DNA of 64,000 nt from Burkholderiales bacterium (GTDB taxonomy: Bacteria; Pseudomonadota; Gammaproteobacteria; Burkholderiales; Burkholderiaceae_E). Positions within the stretch are counted from its first letter, which is position 1. The number at the start of each line of letters is the position of its first letter. A program made the translations under genes and the position numbers. The notes under the pieces were generated by a model. That model was not told the origin of the DNA. It made no database searches and was given only the letters and a program-made list of their open reading frames with translations. The stretch covers positions 1 through 64,000 of the forward strand of contig JAPLQE010000073.1 of NCBI GenBank assembly GCA_026399835.1. The letters run 5' to 3'. Positions 1-6,997 of this stretch are shown here, in pieces.

Positions 1-13
1 CCCTCAGCCTCAA

Positions 14-36
14 CAAAAACGTTCCCGCGGGAACGT
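14..36 (-). terminator. Intrinsic terminator downstream of greB
   Basis: A perfect 18-nt palindrome (positions 19-36, arms ACGTTCC/GGAACGT around CGCG) is followed, on the minus strand, by a run of five T (plus-strand A at 14-18). It lies about 100 nt past the greB stop, in the right orientation to end the greB transcript. Seen directly; termination activity is inferred. Confidence 0.65.
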
Positions 37-55
37 CGCGCCGAGCCGCCTTCGC

Positions 56-85
56 GCTGCGGCGGCGACACACCGCCGCCGCAGC
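56..85. repeat. 12-bp perfect GC hairpin in the greB 3' region
   Basis: The arms GCTGCGGCGGCG (56-67) and CGCCGCCGCAGC (74-85) are exact inverted repeats around a 6-nt ACACAC loop. It sits between the greB stop and the T-tailed terminator at 14-36. It has no T-run of its own, so it may be an mRNA 3'-end stabiliser, a Rho pause site or a short intergenic repeat. Confidence 0.5.
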
Positions 86-134
86 GCCGCATCAACGCCG
101 TTGCCTGGTGCGAAAGTGAATGGTTCACGCCTTC

Positions 135-689
135 TCAGCCGGCTGGAACATATCGCACGTCGAGGATCTCGAGGCCGAGTCGCCCTGCGGGCGTCATCAA
201 GGTGACCGTGTCGCCCTCGCGCGCCTTGATGAGGGCCTTGGCGACCGGCGAGATCCAGCTGATCCGGCCGTTGAGCGGATCGACCTCGTCGACCCCGACG
301 ATGGTCACCGTGCGCTCGACGCCGTCGGACTGCAGGTAGTGCACGGTCGCGCCGAAGAAGACCTGATCGTTGCCGGCCTGCTGCAGCGGATCGACGACCT
401 CGGCCCGGTCGAGGCGTCGCGTGAGGAAGCGGATCCGCCGGTCGATCTCGCGCAGCCGCTTCTTGCCGTACAGGTAGTCGCCGTTCTCGGAGCGGTCGCC
501 GTTCGAGGCCGCCCAGGACACGATGCGCACCACCTCCGGCCGCTCGACGTCGAGCAGCTGCAGCAGCGCGGCCTTCATCCGGGCGTGACCTGCGGGCGTG
601 ATGTAGTTCCTCGGCGGCGGACCGGCCGGCTCCGGCAGCTCGGGCTCGTCATCGTCGTCGCTGTCCTCGCGCACGAACGCCTTGTTCAT
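135..689 (-). CDS. greB: Transcription elongation factor GreB
   Basis: GreB binds the RNA polymerase secondary channel and stimulates cleavage of backtracked nascent RNA. The 184-residue product has an N-terminal coiled coil containing the family signature NGDYLYGKKRLREIDRR, with acidic tip residues just before it, followed by the FKBP-like C-terminal domain (FFGATVHYL to the end). I chose the ATG at 689, giving MNKAFVRED, because this is the usual GreB start and AGG lies just upstream; an ATG at 776 in the same frame only adds unconserved residues. The protein is longer than E. coli GreB (158 aa) because of an acidic, proline-rich insert at about residues 8-30 (EDSDDDDEPELPEPAGPPP). It is divergent from the small gene at 755. 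Confidence 0.95.
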   Translation of the reverse strand: MNKAFVREDSDDDDEPELPEPAGPPPRNYITPAGHARMKAALLQLLDVERPEVVRIVSWAASNGDRSENGDYLYGKKRLREIDRRIRFLTRRLDRAEVVDPLQQAGNDQVFFGATVHYLQSDGVERTVTIVGVDEVDPLNGRISWISPVAKALIKAREGDTVTLMTPAGRLGLEILDVRYVPAG

Positions 690-754
690 CGGACCTGCCG
701 CCGCGTGTGACGTCTTTCGCAGCGCAGCTCCGGACGTCGGTGGATGATCGTTGC

Positions 755-1069
755 ATGAGCACCGAGACCGACGCACAGCGACGCTGCGAACGCCTTCTCG
801 CCCTCCTCGCCGAGGCGATGGAGATGGAGCGCGCCGTCAACGACCGCGCCCTGCAGATGGACGCGAGCCCGCGCAGCCTCCTCAGACCCATCCTCGAGGA
901 GGCGCTGATCCGTCTGGAGCCGCTGCTGCGTCCCTCGCCCGCGCTGCCGCTGAACCGATGGATCAGCGAGATGACCGATCTGGAGCTGCAGCTCGACGCG
1001 GCGCTCTCGCACCGGGGCTGGCGCGTGCTCGCGCGCGACACCGAGCCGCCGCACGCCGATCACGGCTGA
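755..1069 (+). CDS. Small helical protein of unknown function
   Basis: I do not recognise this 104-residue protein. It is rich in Leu, Glu and Arg and looks mostly helical (for example RRCERLLALLAEAMEMERA near residues 8-26), with no signal peptide or membrane segment. Third codon positions are strongly G/C, as in neighbouring genes, which supports real coding. The ATG at 755 (MSTETDAQ) was chosen because the in-frame ATG at 707 would extend toward the divergent greB promoter with poor coding character. The 65-bp gap to greB must hold promoters for both directions. Confidence 0.6.
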   Translation: MSTETDAQRRCERLLALLAEAMEMERAVNDRALQMDASPRSLLRPILEEALIRLEPLLRPSPALPLNRWISEMTDLELQLDAALSHRGWRVLARDTEPPHADHG

Positions 1070-1125
1070 GCCTCGCGCGACCGGCCGTCCGGGCGTCGCT
1101 GCCGCCGGTCCGGCGCCATCGCGCG

Positions 1126-2463
1126 TCAGCCCGCCACCGACATCTGCTCGATGAGCACCGAGCCCGTGCGCTTCGTGCCGCGCACGATCTCGTCGGCGCC
1201 CACGGCGACGATCGAGCGGAACATGTCCTTCAGGTTCCCGGCGATGGTGATCTCCTCGACCGGGTAGCGGATCTTGCCGCCCTCGACCCAGTAGCCGCTC
1301 GCGCCGCGCGAGTAGTCGCCGGTCACGCCGTTGACGCCGTGGCCGAGCAGTTCGGTGACGAAGAGACCGGTGCCGAGCTTGCGCAGCATCGCGCGCAGGT
1401 CGTCGCGGGGACGGGTCTCGCGGCTCGAGAGCCGCAGGAAATGCGAGCCGCCGGCGTTGCCCGTGGTGCGCATGCCGAGCTTGCGCGCCGAGTAGCTCGA
1501 CAGGAACCAGCCGCCGAGCACGCCGCCGTCGATCACGCGGCGCGGCGCGGTGGCGACGCCCTCGTCGTCGAAGGGGGTGCTGCCGAACTCGCCCGGCCGG
1601 TGCGGGTCCTCGTCGAGGTCGATGTGCGGCGAGAACACCGGCGTGCCCAGGGCGTCGACCAGGAAGCTCGCCTTGCGGTAGAGCGCACCGCCGCTGGCGG
1701 CCTGCACGAAGTGGCCGATCAGGCCGGCGGCGAGCGGCGACTCGAAGAGCACCGGGACCTTGCGCGTGCCGAGCTTGCGCGCCCCCAGCCGCGACAGCGC
1801 GCGCTCGGCCGCGTAGCGCCCGACCGCCTTCGGATCGGCCAGGCCGTCCGGGTGGCGGGCCGACGAGTACCAGTCGTCGCGCTGCATCGCGCGTCCGCGA
1901 CGCGCGATCGGGGCGCAGGCGATCGAATGGCGGCTGTACGGATAGCCGCCGACGAAGCCCAGGCTGTTGGCCGACACGAAGTGACCGTGGCTGAGCGAGA
2001 CGCTCGCGCCCTCGGAGTTGACGATCGCGCGGTCGGTGGCGAAGGCGGCCCCCTCCATCTCCCGCGCGATCTCGATCGCCTCGGCGGCCTCGATGGTCCA
2101 CGGGTGGAAGAGGTCGAGGTCCTTGGGCTCGCGGACAATGGTGTCCGGATCGGGCAGGCCGGCGAACGGGTCCTCGCCGGTGAAGCGGGCGATCTCGAAG
2201 GCGGCACGCACGGTCTGGTCGATGGCCCGCTCGCCGAAGTCGCTGGTGCTGGCATGGCCGCGTCGGCTGCCGATGTGCACCGTGACCCCGAGGCCCTTGT
2301 CGCGGGTCTGCTCGATGGTCTCGACACGGCCCTTGCGGACGTTGACCGACAGGCCGGCGCTCTCGGACACGTCGGTGGCGGCCGCGGTCGCGCCGAGCCG
2401 GGCGGCCCGGTCGAGCACCGAACGGGCGAGTTCCTCGAAGCGTGCGCGGCTGTGATCGAACAT
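1126..2463 (-). CDS. pmbA: PmbA/TldE, subunit of the TldD-TldE metalloprotease
   Basis: PmbA (TldE) forms a cytosolic heterodimer with TldD, a zinc protease that trims unfolded peptides, matures microcin B17 and degrades the CcdA antitoxin. The 445-residue product matches the family along its length: RYxxSPDPfaG-like FTGEDPFAGLPDPDT, LDLFHPW, the HSIAC segment, GHFVQAASGGALYRKASF, and the C-terminal GDYSRGASGYWVEGGKI and EITIAGNLKDMF blocks. It lacks the HExxxH zinc site, which belongs to TldD. The start at 2463 (MFDHSRARF) gives a length close to the 450 aa of E. coli; upstream in-frame ATGs at 2499 and 2532 are possible but the last would run into the divergent gene. tldD is not in the window. 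Confidence 0.93.
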   Translation of the reverse strand: MFDHSRARFEELARSVLDRAARLGATAAATDVSESAGLSVNVRKGRVETIEQTRDKGLGVTVHIGSRRGHASTSDFGERAIDQTVRAAFEIARFTGEDPFAGLPDPDTIVREPKDLDLFHPWTIEAAEAIEIAREMEGAAFATDRAIVNSEGASVSLSHGHFVSANSLGFVGGYPYSRHSIACAPIARRGRAMQRDDWYSSARHPDGLADPKAVGRYAAERALSRLGARKLGTRKVPVLFESPLAAGLIGHFVQAASGGALYRKASFLVDALGTPVFSPHIDLDEDPHRPGEFGSTPFDDEGVATAPRRVIDGGVLGGWFLSSYSARKLGMRTTGNAGGSHFLRLSSRETRPRDDLRAMLRKLGTGLFVTELLGHGVNGVTGDYSRGASGYWVEGGKIRYPVEEITIAGNLKDMFRSIVAVGADEIVRGTKRTGSVLIEQMSVAG

Positions 2464-2491
2464 CGGGCGAACCGGGGTCGGATGGGGTCGG

Positions 2492-2502
2492 GCTATCATA
2501 GC
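2492..2502. promoter_or_regulatory. Shared pmbA/darP promoter region with small palindrome
   Basis: GCTATCATAGC is a palindrome (arms of 5) in the 47-bp divergent gap. On the minus strand it contains TATGAT, a good -10 for pmbA with its start about 30 nt downstream; on the plus strand it reads TATCAT upstream of darP. No convincing -35 is visible for either. Confidence 0.35.
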
Positions 2503-2510
2503 AAGGCCCC

Positions 2511-3122
2511 ATGAAAGCTCCGCCCTCCCCACCGCCCGCCCCGCCCGCGCCGCCGCCGGTGATCCACGGCCGCGACGAAGACGCGCCCTACGACGGTCCG
2601 AGCAAGTCGCAGCGCAAGCGCGAGATGCACATGCTGCAGGATCTCGGCGAGCGCCTCGTCGCGCTCCCGCCGTCGCAGCTCGAGCGCCTCGAGCTGCCGT
2701 CGGACCTCGTCGACGCGATCGTCATGGCCCGCAAGATCACCGCCCGCGAAGGACGGCGCCGCCAGCTGCAGTACGTCGGCAAGCTGATGCGCCACACCGA
2801 CGCCGACGCGATCCTCGCGAAGCTCGACCTCGACGACGCCGGCCACCGGCTCGAGACCGCCGTGATGCACGCCGCCGAGCGCTGGCGCGACGCGCTGCTC
2901 GAGTCGCCCGACCGCGTCGCCGAGTTCACCGCCCGCTATCCGGCGGCGGCCCGCACGCTGCATCCGCTGGTGCGCTCGGCCCGGGCCGAGCACGCCAAGC
3001 AGCAGCGCGGCCGCCACTATCGCGATCTGTACCGCGAGCTGCGCGACGTGCTGCTCGCCGATGCGGCACCGCCCGCGGCCGACCCGGACCACGACACCGA
3101 ACTGCCCGCCTCCGATGCCTGA
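2511..3122 (+). CDS. darP: Ribosome-associated protein DarP (YjgA, DUF615)
   Basis: DarP binds late 50S precursors and helps mature the peptidyl-transferase centre. This 203-residue protein carries the family core: SKSQRKREMHMLQDLGERLVALP near residues 31-53, then the IV..ARKITAREGRRRQLQYVGKLMR block that gives the family its recognisable helical bundle. The first 28 residues are a proline-rich, probably disordered tail (PPSPPPAPPAPPPV), and the C-terminus is acidic. It starts 48 nt from pmbA, reading away from it, and overlaps mog by 8 nt (ATGCCTGA), so darP and mog are probably co-transcribed and translationally coupled. Confidence 0.93.
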   Translation: MKAPPSPPPAPPAPPPVIHGRDEDAPYDGPSKSQRKREMHMLQDLGERLVALPPSQLERLELPSDLVDAIVMARKITAREGRRRQLQYVGKLMRHTDADAILAKLDLDDAGHRLETAVMHAAERWRDALLESPDRVAEFTARYPAAARTLHPLVRSARAEHAKQQRGRHYRDLYRELRDVLLADAAPPAADPDHDTELPASDA

Positions 3123-3732
3123 GCTCCCTGTCGCCGCCACCGACTCGAACCCGCTGCGCATCGGGCTCGTCTCGATCTCTGACCGCGCCTCGGGCGGCGT
3201 CTACACCGACGCCGGCGTCCCGGCGCTGCAGGACTGGCTGGCCCGGGCCCTCGCCTCGCCCTGGGTCGCCGAGACACGCCTGATCCCGGACGAGCGGCCC
3301 GTCATCGAGCGCACCCTCGTCGAGCTGGTCGACGCCGCCGGCTGCCACCTGGTGCTCACCACCGGCGGCACCGGTCCGGCGCGGCGCGACGTCACGCCCG
3401 AGGCGACGCTCGCCGTCGGCGACAAGGAGATGCCCGGGTTCGGCGAGCGGATGCGCCAGATCAGCCTGAACTTCGTGCCCACGGCGATCCTGTCGCGCCA
3501 GGTCGCGGTGATCCGCGGCGGGGCGCTGATCGTCAACCTGCCCGGCCAGCCGAAGTCGATCCAGGAGACGCTCGAGGGCCTGCGCGACGCCGAGGGCCGC
3601 TCGACGGTAGCGGGCATCTTCGCCGCGATTCCCTACTGCCTGGACCTGATCGGCGCGCCCTTCGTCGACACGCACGAGGCGGTCTGCAAGGCGTTCAGGC
3701 CGAAGTCGGCGCCCCGCCCGGCCGCCGGCTGA
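3115..3732 (+). CDS. mog: Molybdopterin adenylyltransferase Mog
   Basis: Mog adenylates molybdopterin with ATP, activating it for molybdate insertion by MoeA. The 205-residue product shows the MoCF_biosynth fold: RIGLVSISDRASGGVYTDAG at the N-terminus, the MPT/AMP-binding TTGGTGPARRDVTPEAT loop, the conserved MPGFGERMR and the GALIVNLPGQPKSIQE loop. The start at 3115 (MPELPVAATD) overlaps the end of darP; an in-frame ATG at 3061 would only add low-complexity sequence read out of frame with darP. No other molybdenum cofactor gene lies nearby, which is common for the darP-mog pair. Confidence 0.95.
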   Translation: MPELPVAATDSNPLRIGLVSISDRASGGVYTDAGVPALQDWLARALASPWVAETRLIPDERPVIERTLVELVDAAGCHLVLTTGGTGPARRDVTPEATLAVGDKEMPGFGERMRQISLNFVPTAILSRQVAVIRGGALIVNLPGQPKSIQETLEGLRDAEGRSTVAGIFAAIPYCLDLIGAPFVDTHEAVCKAFRPKSAPRPAAG

Positions 3733-3761
3733 GCGGCCTGCCCGCCGCGTGCGGGCTCAGC
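3728..3761. terminator. Possible bidirectional terminator hairpin between mog and the methyltransferase
   Basis: GCTGAG (3728-3733) pairs with CTCAGC (3756-3761), and the inner CCCGC (3741-3745) pairs with GCGGG (3751-3755). The structure spans both convergent stop codons. There is no T-run, so Rho-independent activity is uncertain. Confidence 0.35.
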
Positions 3762-4509
3762 GCCTGACCAGGGTGCAGCGCACCAGCGACGAGCCGAACT
3801 CGCGCACCGCGTGATGCTTGAGCCAGGCCATGCCGCGGATCGGCACCGTGTCCATCTCCGCGATCCGCATCGGACCGGCGGCCACGATGCGCTCGAACTC
3901 GGCGATGGTGATCTGGTTCAGCCCGCCAGCCACCTCCGAGAAGCGGGTCGCGCCGTCGTGCTTGAAGTCGGCACGCCAGCGGATCAGGGACCGTTCGGTG
4001 AACACCAGATGCGACCACGGGAATACCGAGAACAGGTGCCCGCCGTGGGGATGCAGCCAGGTGGGTCCGAACGAGGCGAGCACGCGCCCGCCCGGCCCGA
4101 GCAGCCCGTCCATGATCTCGATGATCGCGCCCGGGTCCTCGAAGTGCTCGAAGGCGTCCTTCGACAGCACGATGTCCGCGGGCTCGTCGGTCCGCTTGGC
4201 GAAGGTGCAGCGATCGGCAACGCCTTCACGCTCGGCGAGCGCCCGCGCCCGCTCGAGTGCGCTGTCCTGGATGTCGATGCCGATCACCCGGGCGGCACCG
4301 CGCAGGGCGCAGACCACCGCCTGCTCGCCCCCGCCGCAGCCGAAGTCGATCACCGTCAGGCCGCGCAGCCGCTCGAAGATGTCGGCGCCGAAGCACTCGA
4401 TCATGCGTGCGTCGCCGAGCGGCCCGGGGGCGTGCGGCACCGACCGTCCGACCTCCCCGCCGATCGCGCGCAACATCCGGTAGCCGATCTCGCCGCCGAT
4501 GATGCCCAT
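3757..4509 (-). CDS. Class I SAM-dependent methyltransferase
   Basis: This 250-residue protein has a Rossmann methyltransferase core: motif I VIDFGCGGGEQ at about residues 53-63, the acidic VIGIDIQD that binds the SAM ribose, DIVLSKDAFEHF as motif IV, and GGRVLASFGPTW after it. It shares this layout with small-molecule and glycan methyltransferases. Its start codon overlaps the stop of the epimerase gene by 1 nt, making it the last gene of a three-gene minus-strand operon with two nucleotide-sugar enzymes. I infer that it methylates the sugar or a glycan built from it; the substrate cannot be read from sequence. It converges on mog. Confidence 0.8.
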   Translation of the reverse strand: MGIIGGEIGYRMLRAIGGEVGRSVPHAPGPLGDARMIECFGADIFERLRGLTVIDFGCGGGEQAVVCALRGAARVIGIDIQDSALERARALAEREGVADRCTFAKRTDEPADIVLSKDAFEHFEDPGAIIEIMDGLLGPGGRVLASFGPTWLHPHGGHLFSVFPWSHLVFTERSLIRWRADFKHDGATRFSEVAGGLNQITIAEFERIVAAGPMRIAEMDTVPIRGMAWLKHHAVREFGSSLVRCTLVRR

Positions 4510-5570
4510 CAGATGCTCCGTGAATCAGGGCGCGCATCGCGCGCCGCATACCAGGCCATGGTGATCTCGAGCCCGCTGGCGACGTCGTGCGTCGGCGCGT
4601 AGCCGAGCAGTTCGCGTGCCTTGGAGATGTCCGCGAGCGAGTGCCGCACGTCGCCGTCCCGGAACGCGCGGTGCTCGAGCCGCGGCGCGACCGGGCGCCC
4701 GAGCAGGCGCTCGAGCGCCGCGCGCATCGCCTCGGCCATCTCGACCAGCGTGGTGCGCGCGCCGACCGCGACATTGAAGACCTGATGGCCCTCGGGCAGC
4801 GGCGCACCGAGCGCCGCGCGCAGGTTGGCCTGCACCACGTTCGCGATGTAGCAGAAGTCGCGCGAGGTGCTGCCGTCGCCGTTGACCCAGAGCGTCTCGC
4901 CGCGCAGCAGTGCGCGTGCCCAGCGCGGCACGACCGCGGCATAGGCCCCCTCGGGGTCCTGGCGCGGCCCGAAGACGTTGAAGTAGCGCAGCCCGGCGAG
5001 CTGCATGCCGTAGGTCCGCGCGTACGTGCCCGCGAGCAGCTCGTCGATCGCCTTGGACGCCGCGTAGGGCGACAGCAGGTTGCCCGTCACGGCCTCGACC
5101 TTGGGCAGTGCCGCATGGTCGCCGTAGACCGAACTCGACGAGGCGTAGACCACGCGCTGCAGGCCGGCCTCGCGGGCCGAGGTGAGCAGCTGGGCGAAGC
5201 CGGCGGCGTTCGCCCTGAACGTGCGCATCGGCTGTTCGATCGAGCGCGGCACGGAGCCGAGCGCCGCCTGGTGCAGCACATGATCCACGCCCTGCAGCGC
5301 ACGGGCGCAGGCGAGCGGATCGCAGACGTCGCCCTCGATCAGCTCGAAGCCGGCCCAGGCCGCCTCGCCGACAGTGGTACGCACGTCGTCGAGATTGTGT
5401 TGCGCCCCCGTGGAGAAGTCGTCGAGCCCGACCACCCGCTGGCCATGACGCAGCAGCGCCTCGACCAGGTGCGAGCCGATGAAGCCGGCGGCACCGGTGA
5501 CCAGCCAGCGGGCAGATCCCCGGCCGCGCAGCAGCCCCGCCAGCGCCTCGTCGGCGCTCAGAGCCGCCAT
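4509..5570 (-). CDS. wbpP: UDP-N-acetylglucosamine 4-epimerase (WbpP/TviC type)
   Basis: An extended short-chain dehydrogenase that should interconvert UDP-GlcNAc and UDP-GalNAc, or their uronates, with bound NAD. The 353 residues start with VTGAAGFIGSHLVEALL (NAD loop), continue with HQAALGSVPRSIEQP, a stretch very typical of WbpP and TviC, then the catalytic Ser region ASSSSVYGDHA and the YxxxK pair in SPYAASKAID. RYFNVFGPRQDPEGAYAAVVP and GDGSTSRDFCYI line the substrate pocket. The start at 5570 overlaps the upstream dehydrogenase by 13 nt. Together the two enzymes give a UDP-GalNAcA-type precursor, as in Vi antigen and Pseudomonas O6 synthesis. Homology is from memory of those proteins, not a search. 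Confidence 0.9.
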   Translation of the reverse strand: MAALSADEALAGLLRGRGSARWLVTGAAGFIGSHLVEALLRHGQRVVGLDDFSTGAQHNLDDVRTTVGEAAWAGFELIEGDVCDPLACARALQGVDHVLHQAALGSVPRSIEQPMRTFRANAAGFAQLLTSAREAGLQRVVYASSSSVYGDHAALPKVEAVTGNLLSPYAASKAIDELLAGTYARTYGMQLAGLRYFNVFGPRQDPEGAYAAVVPRWARALLRGETLWVNGDGSTSRDFCYIANVVQANLRAALGAPLPEGHQVFNVAVGARTTLVEMAEAMRAALERLLGRPVAPRLEHRAFRDGDVRHSLADISKARELLGYAPTHDVASGLEITMAWYAARDARPDSRSI

Positions 5571-6838
5571 ACCGAGTAGCCGAGCTTCTCGAGGGCCGCG
5601 CGGTCGTACACGCTCTTGATGTCGGCGAACACGCCACCGCGGGTCAGGCGAGCAGTCAGCGCGTCGAGCGGCATCTTGCGGTACGCCTCGTGCGCGACCG
5701 CGCCGATCACCGCCCTGGCCGGCGGCAGGTCCTCCCAGGGCGTGAGCGCGATGCCGTACTCGTGCTGCGCGTCCGAGGACTCGGCGATCGGGTCGTGGAC
5801 GTGCACCTTCATGCCGTACGACTGCAGCTCGCGGACGATGTCGACCACCTTCGAGTTGCGCAGGTCCGGCACGTCCTCCTTGAAGGTCAGGCCCAGGACG
5901 ATCGCCACCTGGTTCGACACCGGCTGCGCCTCCTGGATGAGGCGCTTGACCACCTGCTCGGCGACGAACTTGCCCATGCCGTCGTTGATGCGGCGGCCGG
6001 CGAGGATCACCTGGGGGTGGTAGCCGAGCATCTCGGCCTTGCGCGTCAGGTAGTACGGATCCACGCCGATGCAGTGCCCGCCGACCAGGCCCGGCCGGAA
6101 GGGCAGGAAGTTCCACTTGGTGCCGGCGGCCCTGAGCACCTCGGCGGTGTCGATGCCGACGCGCTCGAAGATGATCGCGAGCTCGTTCATCAGCGCGATG
6201 TTCAGGTCGCGCTGGGTGTTCTCGATCACCTTGGCGGCCTCGGCGACCTTGATGCTGCTGGCTCGGTGCACGCCCGCGGTGACCACGGCCTCGTAGAGCG
6301 CCGCGACGCGGCCGAGCGTCTGCTCGGAGTCGCCGGCGACGACCTTGACGATGCGCGTGAGCGTGTGTTCGCGGTCGCCCGGGTTGATGCGCTCGGGCGA
6401 ATAGCCGACGAAGAAGTCCTTCTTCCAGCGCTTGCCGCTCGCTGCCTCGAGCACCGGCACGCAGACCTCCTCGGTCGCGCCCGGGTAGACCGTCGACTCG
6501 TAGATCACCAGCGCGTCGGCCTTGAGGTTCGCGCCGACGAAGCGGCTCGCCGAGATCAGCGGCCCGAAGTCGGGCTGGTGCGCCTCGTCGACCGGCGTGG
6601 GCACCGCGACGACGATGCAGTCGGCGTCGCGCAGCGCCGCCGGGTCGGCGGTGACGCTCAGGCGGGTCGCGGCGGCGAACTGCTCGGCGCTCACTTCCCC
6701 GGTGGTGTCGACGCGGGCGGCGATGCGCGCGACCTTCTCGGCCGAGAGGTCGAAGCCGATGGTGTCGAAGACGCGCCCGAACTCGACGGCCAGCGGCAGG
6801 CCGACATAGCCCAGGCCGATCACGGCGACAGTGGTCAT
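5558..6838 (-). CDS. tviB: Nucleotide-sugar 6-dehydrogenase (TviB/WbpO type)
   Basis: NAD-dependent two-step oxidation of C6 of a UDP-N-acetylhexosamine to the uronic acid. The 426-residue protein has the GLGYVGLP Rossmann loop at residues 8-15, AVPTPVDEAHQPD after it, YESTVYPGATEE, the GYSPERINPGD block, the central-domain Lys/Asn segment KVAEAAKVIENTQRDLNIALMNE (within about 197-219), and the catalytic Cys256 in VGGHCIGVDPYYL. The ATG at 6838 matches the usual N-terminus of the family; an upstream in-frame ATG only adds arginine-rich sequence. Downstream is the 4-epimerase with a 13-nt overlap. A second, different sugar dehydrogenase lies at 50163. Confidence 0.92.
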   Translation of the reverse strand: MTTVAVIGLGYVGLPLAVEFGRVFDTIGFDLSAEKVARIAARVDTTGEVSAEQFAAATRLSVTADPAALRDADCIVVAVPTPVDEAHQPDFGPLISASRFVGANLKADALVIYESTVYPGATEEVCVPVLEAASGKRWKKDFFVGYSPERINPGDREHTLTRIVKVVAGDSEQTLGRVAALYEAVVTAGVHRASSIKVAEAAKVIENTQRDLNIALMNELAIIFERVGIDTAEVLRAAGTKWNFLPFRPGLVGGHCIGVDPYYLTRKAEMLGYHPQVILAGRRINDGMGKFVAEQVVKRLIQEAQPVSNQVAIVLGLTFKEDVPDLRNSKVVDIVRELQSYGMKVHVHDPIAESSDAQHEYGIALTPWEDLPPARAVIGAVAHEAYRKMPLDALTARLTRGGVFADIKSVYDRAALEKLGYSVWRL

Positions 6839-6997
6839 GGTCCCGAATGCTCGATGAAGGGTTCCGGCGCAGCATACGGACGCCGGTGGACGGGGTCGCG
6901 GCGGGACGCCTGCCGGCATCCGCTTGCGTTGCGGGCACCGACGAACGGCGCGCCGTGCGCGCACGCCCCCGTCAGGCCGATGCTGCCACGACTGCGC

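Noticed and set aside
4509-6938. 809-residue reading of the epimerase frame
   Set aside because: The first 456 residues are an out-of-frame reading of the dehydrogenase gene. The true epimerase begins at 5570.
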